A DNA stretch of 64,000 nt from Rugamonas aquatica. Lineage in GTDB: Bacteria > Pseudomonadota > Gammaproteobacteria > Burkholderiales > Burkholderiaceae_D. Position numbers and translations under genes: made by a program. This document shows positions 17,881 through 26,015 of this stretch, one piece after another. The stretch is taken from NCBI RefSeq assembly GCF_009380215.1, contig NZ_WHUG01000015.1, forward strand, positions 101,061 through 165,060, written 5' to 3'. Below the pieces are notes generated by a model. That model was not told the origin of the DNA, did not search any database, and saw nothing but the letters and a program-made list of their open reading frames with translations. The stretch's first letter is position 1; every line of letters starts with the position of its first letter.

Positions 17881-18939
17881 TCAGCCCAATATCGCCTTCA
17901 GCGCGTCGACCAGCTTCGCGCACTCATCGTCGGTGCCAATGGAGATGCGCAGGAACTGGTCGATGCGCGCCTGTTTGAAGTGACGCACCAGTATCGCCCG
18001 CTCGCGCAGCCCCGCCGCAATTTGCGCCGCGTCGTGCCCCGGATGGCGGGCGAAGATGAAGTTGGCCTGCGATGGCAGCACGTCGAAGCCCAGCGCCTGC
18101 ATCTGCGCGGCCAGCCATGCGCGGGTGGCGATGATGGCTTGCGAGGTCTGCTCCATGTGGGCCGCATCGTCGATCGCCGCCACCGCGCCGGCCTGCGCAA
18201 CCTGCCCCAGCGGATAGCAATTGAAACTGTTCTTCACGCGCTCCAGTCCCGCGATCAGATCGGGATGGCCGACCGCGTAACCCACCCGCAGCCCCGCCAG
18301 CGAGCGCGATTTGGACAGCGTCTGGACCACCAGCAGATTATCGTAGCGGCCCAGCAGCGCAATGGCGCTCTGGCCGCCGAAGTCCACATAGGCTTCGTCG
18401 ATCACCACCACCTGGTCGGGATGCGCGGCCAGCAGCGCCTCGATGCGCTGCAGCGGCAGCCCGATGCCGGTCGGCGCGTTCGGGTTGGCGATGATGATCG
18501 CGCCGCACGGCCGGTTGTAGTCCGCCACGTCGATCTCGTAGCGCGCGTTCAGCGGCACCTGCACCGCCTCGATGCCATACAAGCTGCAATAGGTCGGATA
18601 AAAACTGTAGCTGATGTCCGGGCAAAGCAGCGGCAGCGCGTGCTTGAGCAAGGCCTGGAAGGTATGCGCCAGCACCTCGTCCGAACTGTTGCCGACGAAG
18701 ACCTGCTCGCGCGCGAGGCCGTAGCGGCGGGCCACGGCGTCCTTCACGGCGGCGTTGCCGGGGTCCGAGTATTTGCGCAGCTGGTCGCCGACGGCGGCCT
18801 GCATCGCCGCCACCGCCCTGGGCGACGGACCGTAGGGATTCTCGTTGGTGTTCAGCTTGACCAGGCCGGGCATCTGCACCTGCTCTCCCGGCGTGTAGGG
18901 CCTCAGGCCGTGGACCACGTCGCTCCAGTAGCGGCTCAT
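17881..18939 (-). CDS. hisC: Histidinol-phosphate aminotransferase HisC
   Basis: HisC converts imidazole-acetol phosphate and glutamate to histidinol phosphate with PLP. The 352-residue protein has the class I/II fold markers: LNTNENPYGPSP near residue 30, the substrate-binding ANPNAPTG, the DEAYVDF aspartate, and the PLP lysine in QTLSKSRSLAGLRVG. The start at 18939 overlaps the metC stop by four bases (ATGA type), so translation is likely coupled. It lies outside the main his operon, as a second hisC copy often does in Burkholderiales; the preferred substrate could also be another aromatic amino acid. Confidence 0.92.
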   Translation of the reverse strand: MSRYWSDVVHGLRPYTPGEQVQMPGLVKLNTNENPYGPSPRAVAAMQAAVGDQLRKYSDPGNAAVKDAVARRYGLAREQVFVGNSSDEVLAHTFQALLKHALPLLCPDISYSFYPTYCSLYGIEAVQVPLNARYEIDVADYNRPCGAIIIANPNAPTGIGLPLQRIEALLAAHPDQVVVIDEAYVDFGGQSAIALLGRYDNLLVVQTLSKSRSLAGLRVGYAVGHPDLIAGLERVKNSFNCYPLGQVAQAGAVAAIDDAAHMEQTSQAIIATRAWLAAQMQALGFDVLPSQANFIFARHPGHDAAQIAAGLRERAILVRHFKQARIDQFLRISIGTDDECAKLVDALKAILG

Positions 18940-20105
18940 TGCAGCTCTCCCAGCGCGCGCTCGACATCGGCGATCAGGTCGTTGACGTCCTCCAGGCCGA
19001 CGTTGAAGCGCACCAGGATGCCCTTGTCCTGCCAGTCGTTGCGCATGCGCTGGATACGGTAAGGCATGACCAGGCTGTTGGCCCCGCCCCAGCTGTAGCC
19101 TATTTTGAAGAACTTGAGCGCGTCGACGAAACGGTCGGTCTGGGCCTCGGTATAGCGCTCGTCGAACACCACCGAGAACAGGCCGCCGGCGCCGCTGAAG
19201 TCGCGCTTCCAGATCTCGTGGCCGGGACAGTCGGTAAACGCGGGATGCAGCACCCGGGTGATTTCCGGGCGCGCCTGCAACCACGCGGCCAGCTTGCGGG
19301 CGGCCGCGTCGTGCGCGTCGAAGCGCAGGCGCATGGTCGGCAGGCCGCGTGCGACCAGGTAGGCGTCGTCCGCGCCCACGCCCATGCCCAGTCGCATGTG
19401 CGCGAGGCTGAGGCGCTCGTTCAGCGCCGGGTCGCGCGTGATGACGGCGCCCATCAGCACATCCGATCCGCCGGACTGGTACTTGGTCAGCGCCTGCATG
19501 ATGATGTCGACGCCGAGATCGAAGCCGCGCAGCGCCAGGCCGGCCGACCAGGTATTGTCCAGCGCGACCACCACGCCGCGCTCGTGCGCCGCCTTGCAGA
19601 TCGCCGGCAGGTCCGGCACTTCCATCGAGACCGAGCCGGGAGCCTCGGTCCAGATCAACTTGGTGTTCGGCTGGATCAGCGCGGCGATGCCCTCGCCGAT
19701 CAGCGGATCGTAGTAGCGCGCGGTGATGCCGAAATCGGCCGTCAGCCAGCTGCCCAGCTCGCGATTCGGGTTGTAGACGTTGTCGGGCAACAGCACATCA
19801 TCGCCGGCCTTGAGCAGCGCGAAGTCGACCATCGCGATGGCCGCCAGGCCGCTGGGCGCCAGCAGGCAGTGCTTGCCGTCCTCGATCTCGGCCAGGCGTG
19901 CTTCCAGCGTGAACGTGGTCGGCGTGCCGTGCAGGCCGTAGGTATAGGCGTTCTTCTCTTTCCATTGGCCCGAGCGCATGGCCGCGACATTCTTGAACAG
20001 CACCGTCGAGGCATGATGGATGGCGCCAGGGAAAGCGGCAAAGCCTTCCGGCGCCTGGTAGTCGGTATGGACGAGCGTGGTCTGGAGAGATTTTGGGATA
20101 GTCAT
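18936..20105 (-). CDS. metC: Cystathionine beta-lyase MetC
   Basis: MetC cleaves cystathionine to homocysteine, pyruvate and ammonia using PLP. The 389-residue protein shows the Cys/Met-metabolism PLP family signatures: the YTYGLHGTPTTFTLEARLAE N-terminal hinge, APSGLAAIAMV, the DNTWSAGLALRGFDLG stretch and the PLP lysine in QALTKYQSGGSDVLMG. The start at ATG 20105 excludes an upstream extension of 19 residues that has no family character. metC is followed by hisC with a four-base overlap. It is divergent from the peptide/radical SAM operon, with 133 bases shared between them. Confidence 0.92.
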   Translation of the reverse strand: MTIPKSLQTTLVHTDYQAPEGFAAFPGAIHHASTVLFKNVAAMRSGQWKEKNAYTYGLHGTPTTFTLEARLAEIEDGKHCLLAPSGLAAIAMVDFALLKAGDDVLLPDNVYNPNRELGSWLTADFGITARYYDPLIGEGIAALIQPNTKLIWTEAPGSVSMEVPDLPAICKAAHERGVVVALDNTWSAGLALRGFDLGVDIIMQALTKYQSGGSDVLMGAVITRDPALNERLSLAHMRLGMGVGADDAYLVARGLPTMRLRFDAHDAAARKLAAWLQARPEITRVLHPAFTDCPGHEIWKRDFSGAGGLFSVVFDERYTEAQTDRFVDALKFFKIGYSWGGANSLVMPYRIQRMRNDWQDKGILVRFNVGLEDVNDLIADVERALGELQ

Positions 20106-20238
20106 GGTTCGATTATAAACGCATTGCCCGGCAGGCCAGACGCAGCCCCACACCTTTGACAAACATCAAACGTCAATTGGCGTCGGTCGTTAAGTTAGTA
20201 GTCATGTCCCCCACCACCAACCGTTCAAGGAGAACGCC

Positions 20239-20427
20239 ATGTCGCAGCCGACCGCATGCCAGGATCAAGAGTTAAAACTCAACCTCACCGACGAACAACG
20301 CAAGGAACTCACGCACTTTATCGCCAGCAGCGGACGCGTCAAGCTGGATATCGACCTGCTGTTCGAAGGCGATGTTTCAGTGAAGGCCGTCGCCCCCGTT
20401 GCCGTATTGGTCGGCAACGCCATCTGA
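20239..20427 (+). CDS. 62-residue peptide, probable substrate of the adjacent radical SAM enzymes
   Basis: The gene is short but well supported. AAGGAG lies six bases before ATG 20239, and it is the first gene of a tight same-strand operon. The product is acidic at first (CQDQELKLNLTDEQRKELTH), which looks like an amphipathic helix suitable as a leader for recognition. A tail follows with alternating hydrophobic residues (GRVKLDIDLLF, then VSVKAVAPVAVLVGNAI). It has one Cys (7), arginines at 21 and 33, and no signal peptide. No known RiPP precursor family is recognised, so the precursor role rests on size, position and partner genes. A small structural subunit is the other possibility. A possible -35 (TTGACA, 20156-20161) lies upstream, but no matching -10 is clear. 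Confidence 0.7.
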   Translation: MSQPTACQDQELKLNLTDEQRKELTHFIASSGRVKLDIDLLFEGDVSVKAVAPVAVLVGNAI

Positions 20428-20443
20428 CCGCAGCGAGGCGAGC

Positions 20444-21676
20444 ATGGTTCCGGACGTCCGCATTCGTCAGGAAGACTTCGGTTTCATCCTGGCCTTCGGC
20501 ACTGGCGAAATCGGGCTGTACGACCATGCCGCCGCAAGCGCGCTGTTGCATGGCACAACGCGGGAAGCGTTGGAGCCGTACCGCCTGCCATCCGTTCCGG
20601 TCAGGGACGAGTTTCATCTGAGCGCGCCGCTCATCGTCTGGTTCGAGATTACCCGTGCCTGCAACCTGACTTGCCGGCACTGCTACATCGAGGCTGGCAA
20701 GCCACGGGATAAGGAGCTGTCGACACCCGAGATCTTCGACGCCCTCGAACAGATGAAAGCGGCCGGCGTCTTCGCCCTGGTGCTGGTTGGCGGCGAGCCG
20801 ATGATGCACCCGGACTTCCTGGCCATCGTCCATCACGCCCACCAGCTTGGTTTCGTCATTTCCATTGCGACCAATGGCGCTTACATCACGCAAGACCTGA
20901 TCGACCGCCTGCCGCGCAAGGAATGCGTGGTCAGCGTCAGCGTCGACGGCACGGCCGGGCACAAGGAATTGCGCATCCGCTCCACATGGGACGATGTACG
21001 CGAACGCATATTGCTGCTGCGCCGCAACGGCATTCCGACCGCGATCATGTCGACGCAGACGGCCGGCAATGTGCACGAGTTGCAGACGCTGCTGGACTTC
21101 GCCCGCGAGCACCAGTGTTTCTTCGGATCGACGCCGATGAGCCCCATCGGGCGCGGCAAGTTCTTCCCGCAGTACCAGCCGCAGACGGATATCGTCGAGG
21201 AAACGGCCCGGCTGTACATCGCCGACAAGCTTCACGACCAGGTCATGAACGATACCGTCGGCCTGTGCGTGGCCAAGTTTCTTGACGAGTGCCACAACAT
21301 CGCGAAGGCGACCGGCCGCGAATTCTGCGGCGTGGCGATGGCCTACCTGATGAGCGACGGCTCGCTGTATCCCTGCTCGATTTGCGCGTCCAACGGCAAG
21401 TTCCTCGCCGGCAGCCTGCGCGAGCATACGTTCCAGGAGCTGTGGCGGGATTCGTTCAAGGATATTCGCCAGTTCACTTACGACAAATTCAAGGAGTGCC
21501 CCAACTGCGAGCTGTCGCGCGATCCCTACTACTGCACTTCGCGCTGCGCCGTCATGGCCGAACTCTATACCGGCGACCCGCTCGGCTGCGGCTCCACGCC
21601 CTTCGTCAAGGCCAGCCTCAAACGGCGCACCGAACTGCTACAGACCGAGTTCCCCGGCACACCGGGGGCGATATGA
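20444..21676 (+). CDS. Radical SAM/SPASM protein with PqqD-like N-terminus
   Basis: This 410-residue enzyme should bind a [4Fe-4S] cluster and cleave S-adenosylmethionine to a radical. The motif CNLTCRHC (Cys73, Cys77, Cys80) is in the usual place after WFEITRA, followed by LVGGEPMMHPD (the GGE motif). The first about 60 residues (VRIRQEDFGFILAFGTGEIG, then LYDH) look like a PqqD-like peptide-recognition element. The C-terminus has a SPASM-type cluster-binding set of cysteines (SLYPCSICASNGK and ECPNCELSRDPYYCTSRC). Such enzymes modify small peptides. ATG 20444 was chosen with GAGG upstream, 16 bases after the peptide gene. The stop overlaps the next start as ATGA. Confidence 0.9.
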   Translation: MVPDVRIRQEDFGFILAFGTGEIGLYDHAAASALLHGTTREALEPYRLPSVPVRDEFHLSAPLIVWFEITRACNLTCRHCYIEAGKPRDKELSTPEIFDALEQMKAAGVFALVLVGGEPMMHPDFLAIVHHAHQLGFVISIATNGAYITQDLIDRLPRKECVVSVSVDGTAGHKELRIRSTWDDVRERILLLRRNGIPTAIMSTQTAGNVHELQTLLDFAREHQCFFGSTPMSPIGRGKFFPQYQPQTDIVEETARLYIADKLHDQVMNDTVGLCVAKFLDECHNIAKATGREFCGVAMAYLMSDGSLYPCSICASNGKFLAGSLREHTFQELWRDSFKDIRQFTYDKFKECPNCELSRDPYYCTSRCAVMAELYTGDPLGCGSTPFVKASLKRRTELLQTEFPGTPGAI

Positions 21677-22170
21677 ACGGCGACGCGCGGATCATCCCCG
21701 TCATCACCGGCGTCGGCCACGGGCAGACCGAACTGTCCGCCTACGATGACGCGCTCTGGAAAACCGGCATCGGCAATTTCAACGTGATTGCGCTGTCCAG
21801 CGTGATCCCGCCGGGATGGGAGCCGGCGCTACAGCCGGAGCCGGACCTGCGGCGGACATGGGGCAACCGCCTCTACGTGGTGCAGGCGGTAGCATCGTCC
21901 AGCGGGCAGCGCGACACCGGCCTGGCGGCGGGCATAGGCTGGGCCATCTTCGAGCATGGCGGCGGCGTATTCGTGGAGCATCACGGCGCAGCGGCCGATG
22001 CCGGCAGCGCCTTGCAGGCGGTCGAACACGACATCGAACTATCGATCGCCGACTTGTGCGAGCGCCGCGCCGCCGTGCCGGCAAGCCGTGGCAAGGCAAG
22101 CATCTCCGCCACGGCACGCGGGCCCTGTTGCGTGCTGGCCGTTGCCGTATTCCAGCAAGAAGACTGGTGA
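21673..22170 (+). CDS. Pyruvoyl-dependent arginine decarboxylase homologue
   Basis: This 165-residue protein has the length of archaeal pyruvoyl-dependent arginine decarboxylases. Its sequence near residues 32-48 reads GIGNFNVIALSSVIPPGWEP. In the family, a proenzyme cuts itself between two serines just before the I-P-P segment, turning the second into the pyruvoyl group; here the pair is Ser42-Ser43. The domain continues with GNRLYVVQAV, GLAAGIGWAIFE and the tail ATARGPCCVLAVAVFQ. The known reaction is arginine to agmatine. Its gene starts inside the stop of the radical SAM gene and ends 11 bases before the second radical SAM gene. Whether it acts on free arginine or on a peptide cannot be told from the sequence. 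Confidence 0.85.
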   Translation: MNGDARIIPVITGVGHGQTELSAYDDALWKTGIGNFNVIALSSVIPPGWEPALQPEPDLRRTWGNRLYVVQAVASSSGQRDTGLAAGIGWAIFEHGGGVFVEHHGAAADAGSALQAVEHDIELSIADLCERRAAVPASRGKASISATARGPCCVLAVAVFQQEDW

Positions 22171-22181
22171 AAGGACGCCGC

Positions 22182-23402
22182 ATGCCCACCGCGCCATTCC
22201 GCAATCAGCCGATCGCGTACGATGACCACGGCGACATACCGCTCGACGTGCCATTCCGCGCGCTGCGGCCCGAGGACATCAGCCTCTACCTGCAACTCGA
22301 CACCACGGTTGGCCGCAAGACCTGCCGCCAGGCGTGCGCGCACTGCTTCTACATCAACCAGCCGGCGGCAGCCAACCGTTCCATCGACCTGCACGAAGGC
22401 CGCCGCATCATGGACAGCCTGGCGGCGCAGGGCTACCGCGTCTTCCCCATGATCTCCGACAGCTTCGGCAGGGATGGCATGTTCCTGCGCCTGTTCGGCG
22501 ACACGCACAACCGGGACTTTCATCAGGAAGAAAACCGCAGGCCGACCAAGACCATGCAACGCGGCGACATGTGGACCAGCGGCGCGCCGCTGCTTGATGC
22601 GCAATGGAAGGAGTATTTGTGGACCGGTGTAGAGAACGGCTTCGGCAATGTCACCATCACGTTTCACGGCATACTGGACAGCGATCTGAAATTGCTGCCG
22701 GTGGAGGACTATCCGATCAAGGGCGTGTTCGCTGGCCGCGATTGCGAGCGCGTCATCGCGCGCATCCATGCGTTCAACAACGAGGCGCAGTTGACCGCGC
22801 CGCTGGACATCAATATCGGCGTGACGATCGGCACACATAACCACAGCCGCGAGCACTTGCTGCGCTACGCCGCCTACTTTGCAAGGCTGGGCATTTCAGT
22901 CCTGCGGTTCAACGCCATCCACGATCACGGCGGCAGGCTACCGCAACTGCCGCTGACGGCGGCTGAACGCGCGCAATGGTATCGCGACCTGAAATGGGTA
23001 CATGAAAATGTTCCGCTGGATTTTCAGCTCGGTGTGGATGAGGATTTCGGCAGCAGTGGCGTCGAGGCCATGGGCTTCCCGCCGCATGTGGGATGGTGCC
23101 GCGCCGGCCAGCAGCTATTCGCCATCGTCCCCGATCCGCCGCAAACCATCGCGTCCGGAGAGTTCGGCCGCATCGAACGCATCGGATCGATAGCCGCCTG
23201 CGTCGATGCCTTCCAGCCCGTCGTCGGCAAACTGATAAGAACTACGCCAGCCGCCGGCGGGCAGCCGACGTACAAACTAGAGTTTTACCACGAGGTTATC
23301 GAGGACTTGCAACGTAAGCGCCTGGACGGCACCTACCGGGACGGCTGCTTCGCGCCGGAAATGCTGGCGAAGCGATCGATTGCGATCGCCTCGGCGCATT
23401 AA
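22182..23402 (+). CDS. Second radical SAM protein of the peptide operon
   Basis: This 406-residue protein has a cluster motif CRQACAHC (Cys48, Cys52, Cys55), a CxxxCxxC arrangement after LYLQLDTTVGRKT, followed by the FYIN that is often seen in radical SAM proteins. The remainder lacks an obvious SPASM domain: few cysteines follow, in GWCRAG and SIAACVDAF and near the end. It has long stretches of unfamiliar sequence with conserved-looking motifs (SDSFGRDGMFLRLFGDTHN, FGNVTITFHGIL, LDINIGVTIGTHNHSREH). AAAGGA lies six bases before ATG 22182, 11 bases after the decarboxylase stop. The substrate is unknown; a second modification of the same peptide or an amine-linking step are both inferences. 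Confidence 0.8.
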   Translation: MPTAPFRNQPIAYDDHGDIPLDVPFRALRPEDISLYLQLDTTVGRKTCRQACAHCFYINQPAAANRSIDLHEGRRIMDSLAAQGYRVFPMISDSFGRDGMFLRLFGDTHNRDFHQEENRRPTKTMQRGDMWTSGAPLLDAQWKEYLWTGVENGFGNVTITFHGILDSDLKLLPVEDYPIKGVFAGRDCERVIARIHAFNNEAQLTAPLDINIGVTIGTHNHSREHLLRYAAYFARLGISVLRFNAIHDHGGRLPQLPLTAAERAQWYRDLKWVHENVPLDFQLGVDEDFGSSGVEAMGFPPHVGWCRAGQQLFAIVPDPPQTIASGEFGRIERIGSIAACVDAFQPVVGKLIRTTPAAGGQPTYKLEFYHEVIEDLQRKRLDGTYRDGCFAPEMLAKRSIAIASAH

Positions 23403-23423
23403 ACCGGCACAACAGCAACAGGC

Positions 23424-24815
23424 TTATTGCGCCTCGCCCCACAGGTCGTGGGCGTCGGACGTGGTGATCTTCACGTCGACGAACTGGCCAACGGCCAGCT
23501 TCTTGTGCGGCTCGTACGGCGGCTTGACGTACACCACGCCGTCGATTTCCGGCGCATCGGCGCTGGAGCGGCCGACGCCGCCGGTACGATTGACTTCATC
23601 GATCAGCACGCGCACGGTCTTGCCGACCTTGGCCTTCAGACGCGCTTTGGATATCTCTTCCTGCAGCAGCATCACGCGGCCGCGACGCTCTTCGCGCACT
23701 TCTTCCGGCACCGGATTGGCCAGCTCGTTGGCGGTCGCACCTTCAACCGGCGAGTAGGCAAAGCAACCCAGACGGTCGATCTGCGCTTCCTTCAGGAAGT
23801 CCAGCAGGTATTCGAATTCGGCCTCGGTCTCGCCAGGGAAGCCGGCGATGAAGGTCGAACGAATGGTCAGGTTCGGATTCATCGCGCGCCAAGCCAAGAT
23901 GCGGTCCAGGTTCTTCTCGCCGCTGGCCGGACGCTTCATGCGCTTCAGCACATCGGGATGCGCGTGCTGCATAGGAATGTCCAGGTAAGGCAGAATGTGC
24001 TCGCCCATCATCGGAATGACCTGGTCGACGTGCGGGTATGGATACACGTAGTGCATGCGCACCCAGGCGCCGTAGGACTTGGCCAGTTCGCCCAGCGCTT
24101 CCATCAGCTGCGTCATGTGGGTCTTGATCGGACGGCCGTTCCAGAAGCCGGTGCGGAACTTGACGTCCACGCCATAGGCCGAGGTGTCCTGCGAAATCAC
24201 CAGCAGTTCCTTGACGCCGGACTTGAACAGGTTTTCCGCTTCCAGCATCAGCTCACCGATAGGACGGGAGACCAGATCACCACGCATCGACGGGATGATG
24301 CAGAACGAGCAGCGGTGGTTGCAACCCTCGGAGATTTTCAGGTAGGCGTAATGCTTGGGCGTCAGCTTGATGCCCTGCGCCGGAATCAGGTCGAGGAAAG
24401 GCTCGTGCGGTTTCGGCAGGTGCAGGTGGACCGAGTCCATCACTTCGGCCAGCGCGTGCGGGCCGGTCACTGCCAGCACCTTCGGGTGCACCTTCATGAT
24501 GATGTCGTCGCCGGCGGCGTCTTTTTTCGCGCCCAGGCAACCGGTCACGATCACCTTGCCGTTTTCGGCCAGCGCTTCGCCGATGGCGTCCAGCGATTCC
24601 TGTACCGCGGCGTCGATGAAGCCGCAGGTGTTGACGATGACCAGATCGGCGCCGTCGTAGGACTTGGCCGTCTCGTAGCCCTCAGCACGCAGCTGGGTCA
24701 GGATCTGTTCGGAGTCGACCAGCGCTTTAGGGCAGCCGAGCGAGACGAAGCCCACTTTAGGTGCTGGCGCGCCGGCGGCTGGCTTGGGGAGTCGTGTGAG
24801 TGGTTGCGATTGCAT
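23424..24815 (-). CDS. rimO: Ribosomal protein S12 methylthiotransferase RimO
   Basis: RimO attaches a methylthio group to a conserved Asp of ribosomal protein S12. The 463-residue protein has the UPF0004 N-terminal domain (VGFVSLGCPKALVDSE; its Cys in NTCGF and in TGCLGA), a radical SAM motif CNHRCSFC, and a C-terminal TRAM domain (TVRVLIDEV). The family order and length are complete. The gene is convergent with the peptide/radical SAM operon, 21 bases between stops. The start at ATG 24815 gives the usual N-terminus after a short Pro/Ala-rich extension. Confidence 0.96.
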   Translation of the reverse strand: MQSQPLTRLPKPAAGAPAPKVGFVSLGCPKALVDSEQILTQLRAEGYETAKSYDGADLVIVNTCGFIDAAVQESLDAIGEALAENGKVIVTGCLGAKKDAAGDDIIMKVHPKVLAVTGPHALAEVMDSVHLHLPKPHEPFLDLIPAQGIKLTPKHYAYLKISEGCNHRCSFCIIPSMRGDLVSRPIGELMLEAENLFKSGVKELLVISQDTSAYGVDVKFRTGFWNGRPIKTHMTQLMEALGELAKSYGAWVRMHYVYPYPHVDQVIPMMGEHILPYLDIPMQHAHPDVLKRMKRPASGEKNLDRILAWRAMNPNLTIRSTFIAGFPGETEAEFEYLLDFLKEAQIDRLGCFAYSPVEGATANELANPVPEEVREERRGRVMLLQEEISKARLKAKVGKTVRVLIDEVNRTGGVGRSSADAPEIDGVVYVKPPYEPHKKLAVGQFVDVKITTSDAHDLWGEAQ

Positions 24816-24954
24816 GATAGGTTGCTTTAAACGCCATGAAAATTACGAGCAATCGAGCATTATACCCCATTCCTCATAGGGAGATCATGTTAGGATAGAG
24901 GCTAACCCAGTGGCCGCATCCGCGCGTGCCGCATCACCCAGTTCAGGAGAATTA

Positions 24955-25965
24955 GTGGCAACGCTGAAAGACGTCGCATTGCTCGCCGGTGTAGGCATGT
25001 CGACAGCATCGCGCGCCATTTCAGGCGCCGGTCCGGTATCGGCCGAGGCGATGAAAAAAGTCCAGGCCGCGATTGAGCAGCTCAACTTCCGCCCCTCCTC
25101 CATCGGCCGCTCGCTATCCGCGCAGTCGCTGGGCATGATAGGGATCTTCGCCCCCTCGTTCTTCGGCGCCTACTACGGCACCATCCTCAAACAGACCGAC
25201 ATCGAACTGCGCGCCATGCGTCGCCACGTGGTCGTGGCCACCGGCTGCGGCGACGGCACGCCGCGCGACGAGGCGATCGAAGCGGTCAAGTTCCTGATCG
25301 GCCGCGATTGCGACGGCATCGTCGTGCTGGGCCACGACCTGTACGACGAGGATCTGATCTCGCTGCAGAAAATGCATCCGAAGATGGCCTTCCTCAACCG
25401 CCGCAGCCCGCAGCTGCCGGACGCGTCGTTCTGCCCCGACCACTATCACGGTGGCGAGCTGGCGGCGCAGACCTTGCTGCAGGCGGGCCACCGCGAACTG
25501 GCCGTGATCTCCGGCCCGTCCGGCACGTCGGACAACAAGGAGCGCCTGGACGGCTTCTTCGCCGAACTGCAACGCAACGGCATCGCCCGTTCGGCGGTGC
25601 AGCTGATCGAATCGGACTTCTCGCGTGAAGGCGGCTTCGGCGCCACGCAGCGGCTGATCGCCGACGGCCACAAGTTCACCGGCCTGTTTTGCGCCAACGA
25701 CGAAATGGCGGTCGGCGCGCTGTCGTGCTTCCACCGCGCCGGCATCAGCGTGCCGGGCGACGTCTCCATCGTCGGCTATGACGATGACTACTCGGCCGAG
25801 TTCTCGTCGCCGGGTTTGACATCGGTGCACATCCCGATGCAGCAGCTGACGCAGAACGCCGTGCGCTGGCTGCTCAATCAGTGCTACGGCACGCAGCACG
25901 AAATCGTCCGCGACTTCCCGGTCACGGTGACGATGCGCGGTTCGGTCGCTGCGCGCAAGCCGTAA
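24955..25965 (+). CDS. LacI-family transcription regulator of the beta-glucoside locus
   Basis: This 336-residue protein has an N-terminal LacI helix-turn-helix (ATLKDVALLAGVGMSTASRA, residues 2-21, with the hinge up to about 60) and a periplasmic-binding-like sugar-sensing core (VISGPSGTSDNKERLDGF, FTGLFCANDEMAVGAL, DVSIVGYDDDYSAEF). Start GTG 24955 has AGGAGA just upstream and gives exactly the family length; an earlier GTG at 24910 lacks support. It lies next to and convergent with the TonB-dependent receptor of the sugar locus. It is the natural candidate to bind the palindrome before the glucosidase gene and its relative before the receptor. Confidence 0.9.
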   Translation: MATLKDVALLAGVGMSTASRAISGAGPVSAEAMKKVQAAIEQLNFRPSSIGRSLSAQSLGMIGIFAPSFFGAYYGTILKQTDIELRAMRRHVVVATGCGDGTPRDEAIEAVKFLIGRDCDGIVVLGHDLYDEDLISLQKMHPKMAFLNRRSPQLPDASFCPDHYHGGELAAQTLLQAGHRELAVISGPSGTSDNKERLDGFFAELQRNGIARSAVQLIESDFSREGGFGATQRLIADGHKFTGLFCANDEMAVGALSCFHRAGISVPGDVSIVGYDDDYSAEFSSPGLTSVHIPMQQLTQNAVRWLLNQCYGTQHEIVRDFPVTVTMRGSVAARKP

Positions 25966-25992
25966 AAAAAGGCCGGCATCGCTGCCGGCCCA
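25964..25992 (-). terminator. Rho-independent terminator after the TonB-dependent receptor
   Basis: GGCCGGCA and TGCCGGCC (25971-25990) form an 8-bp GC-rich stem with a four-base loop. On the minus strand a run of seven T follows, a perfect terminator for the receptor operon, whose stop is at 26016. On the plus strand it lies just after the LacI stop, but the T-tract is missing on that side. Confidence 0.85.
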
Positions 25993-26015
25993 AAACCACT
26001 AGTCACTTCCCTGGA

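Noticed and set aside
17881..19284. Longer hisC start upstream of 18939.
   Set aside because: The extra N-terminal stretch is out-of-frame metC sequence; ATG 18939 gives the family start and the ATGA overlap.
20156..20161. TTGACA upstream of the peptide operon as a promoter -35.
   Set aside because: No -10-like hexamer lies 16-18 bases further on, so it is mentioned in the gene entry only and not called as a promoter.
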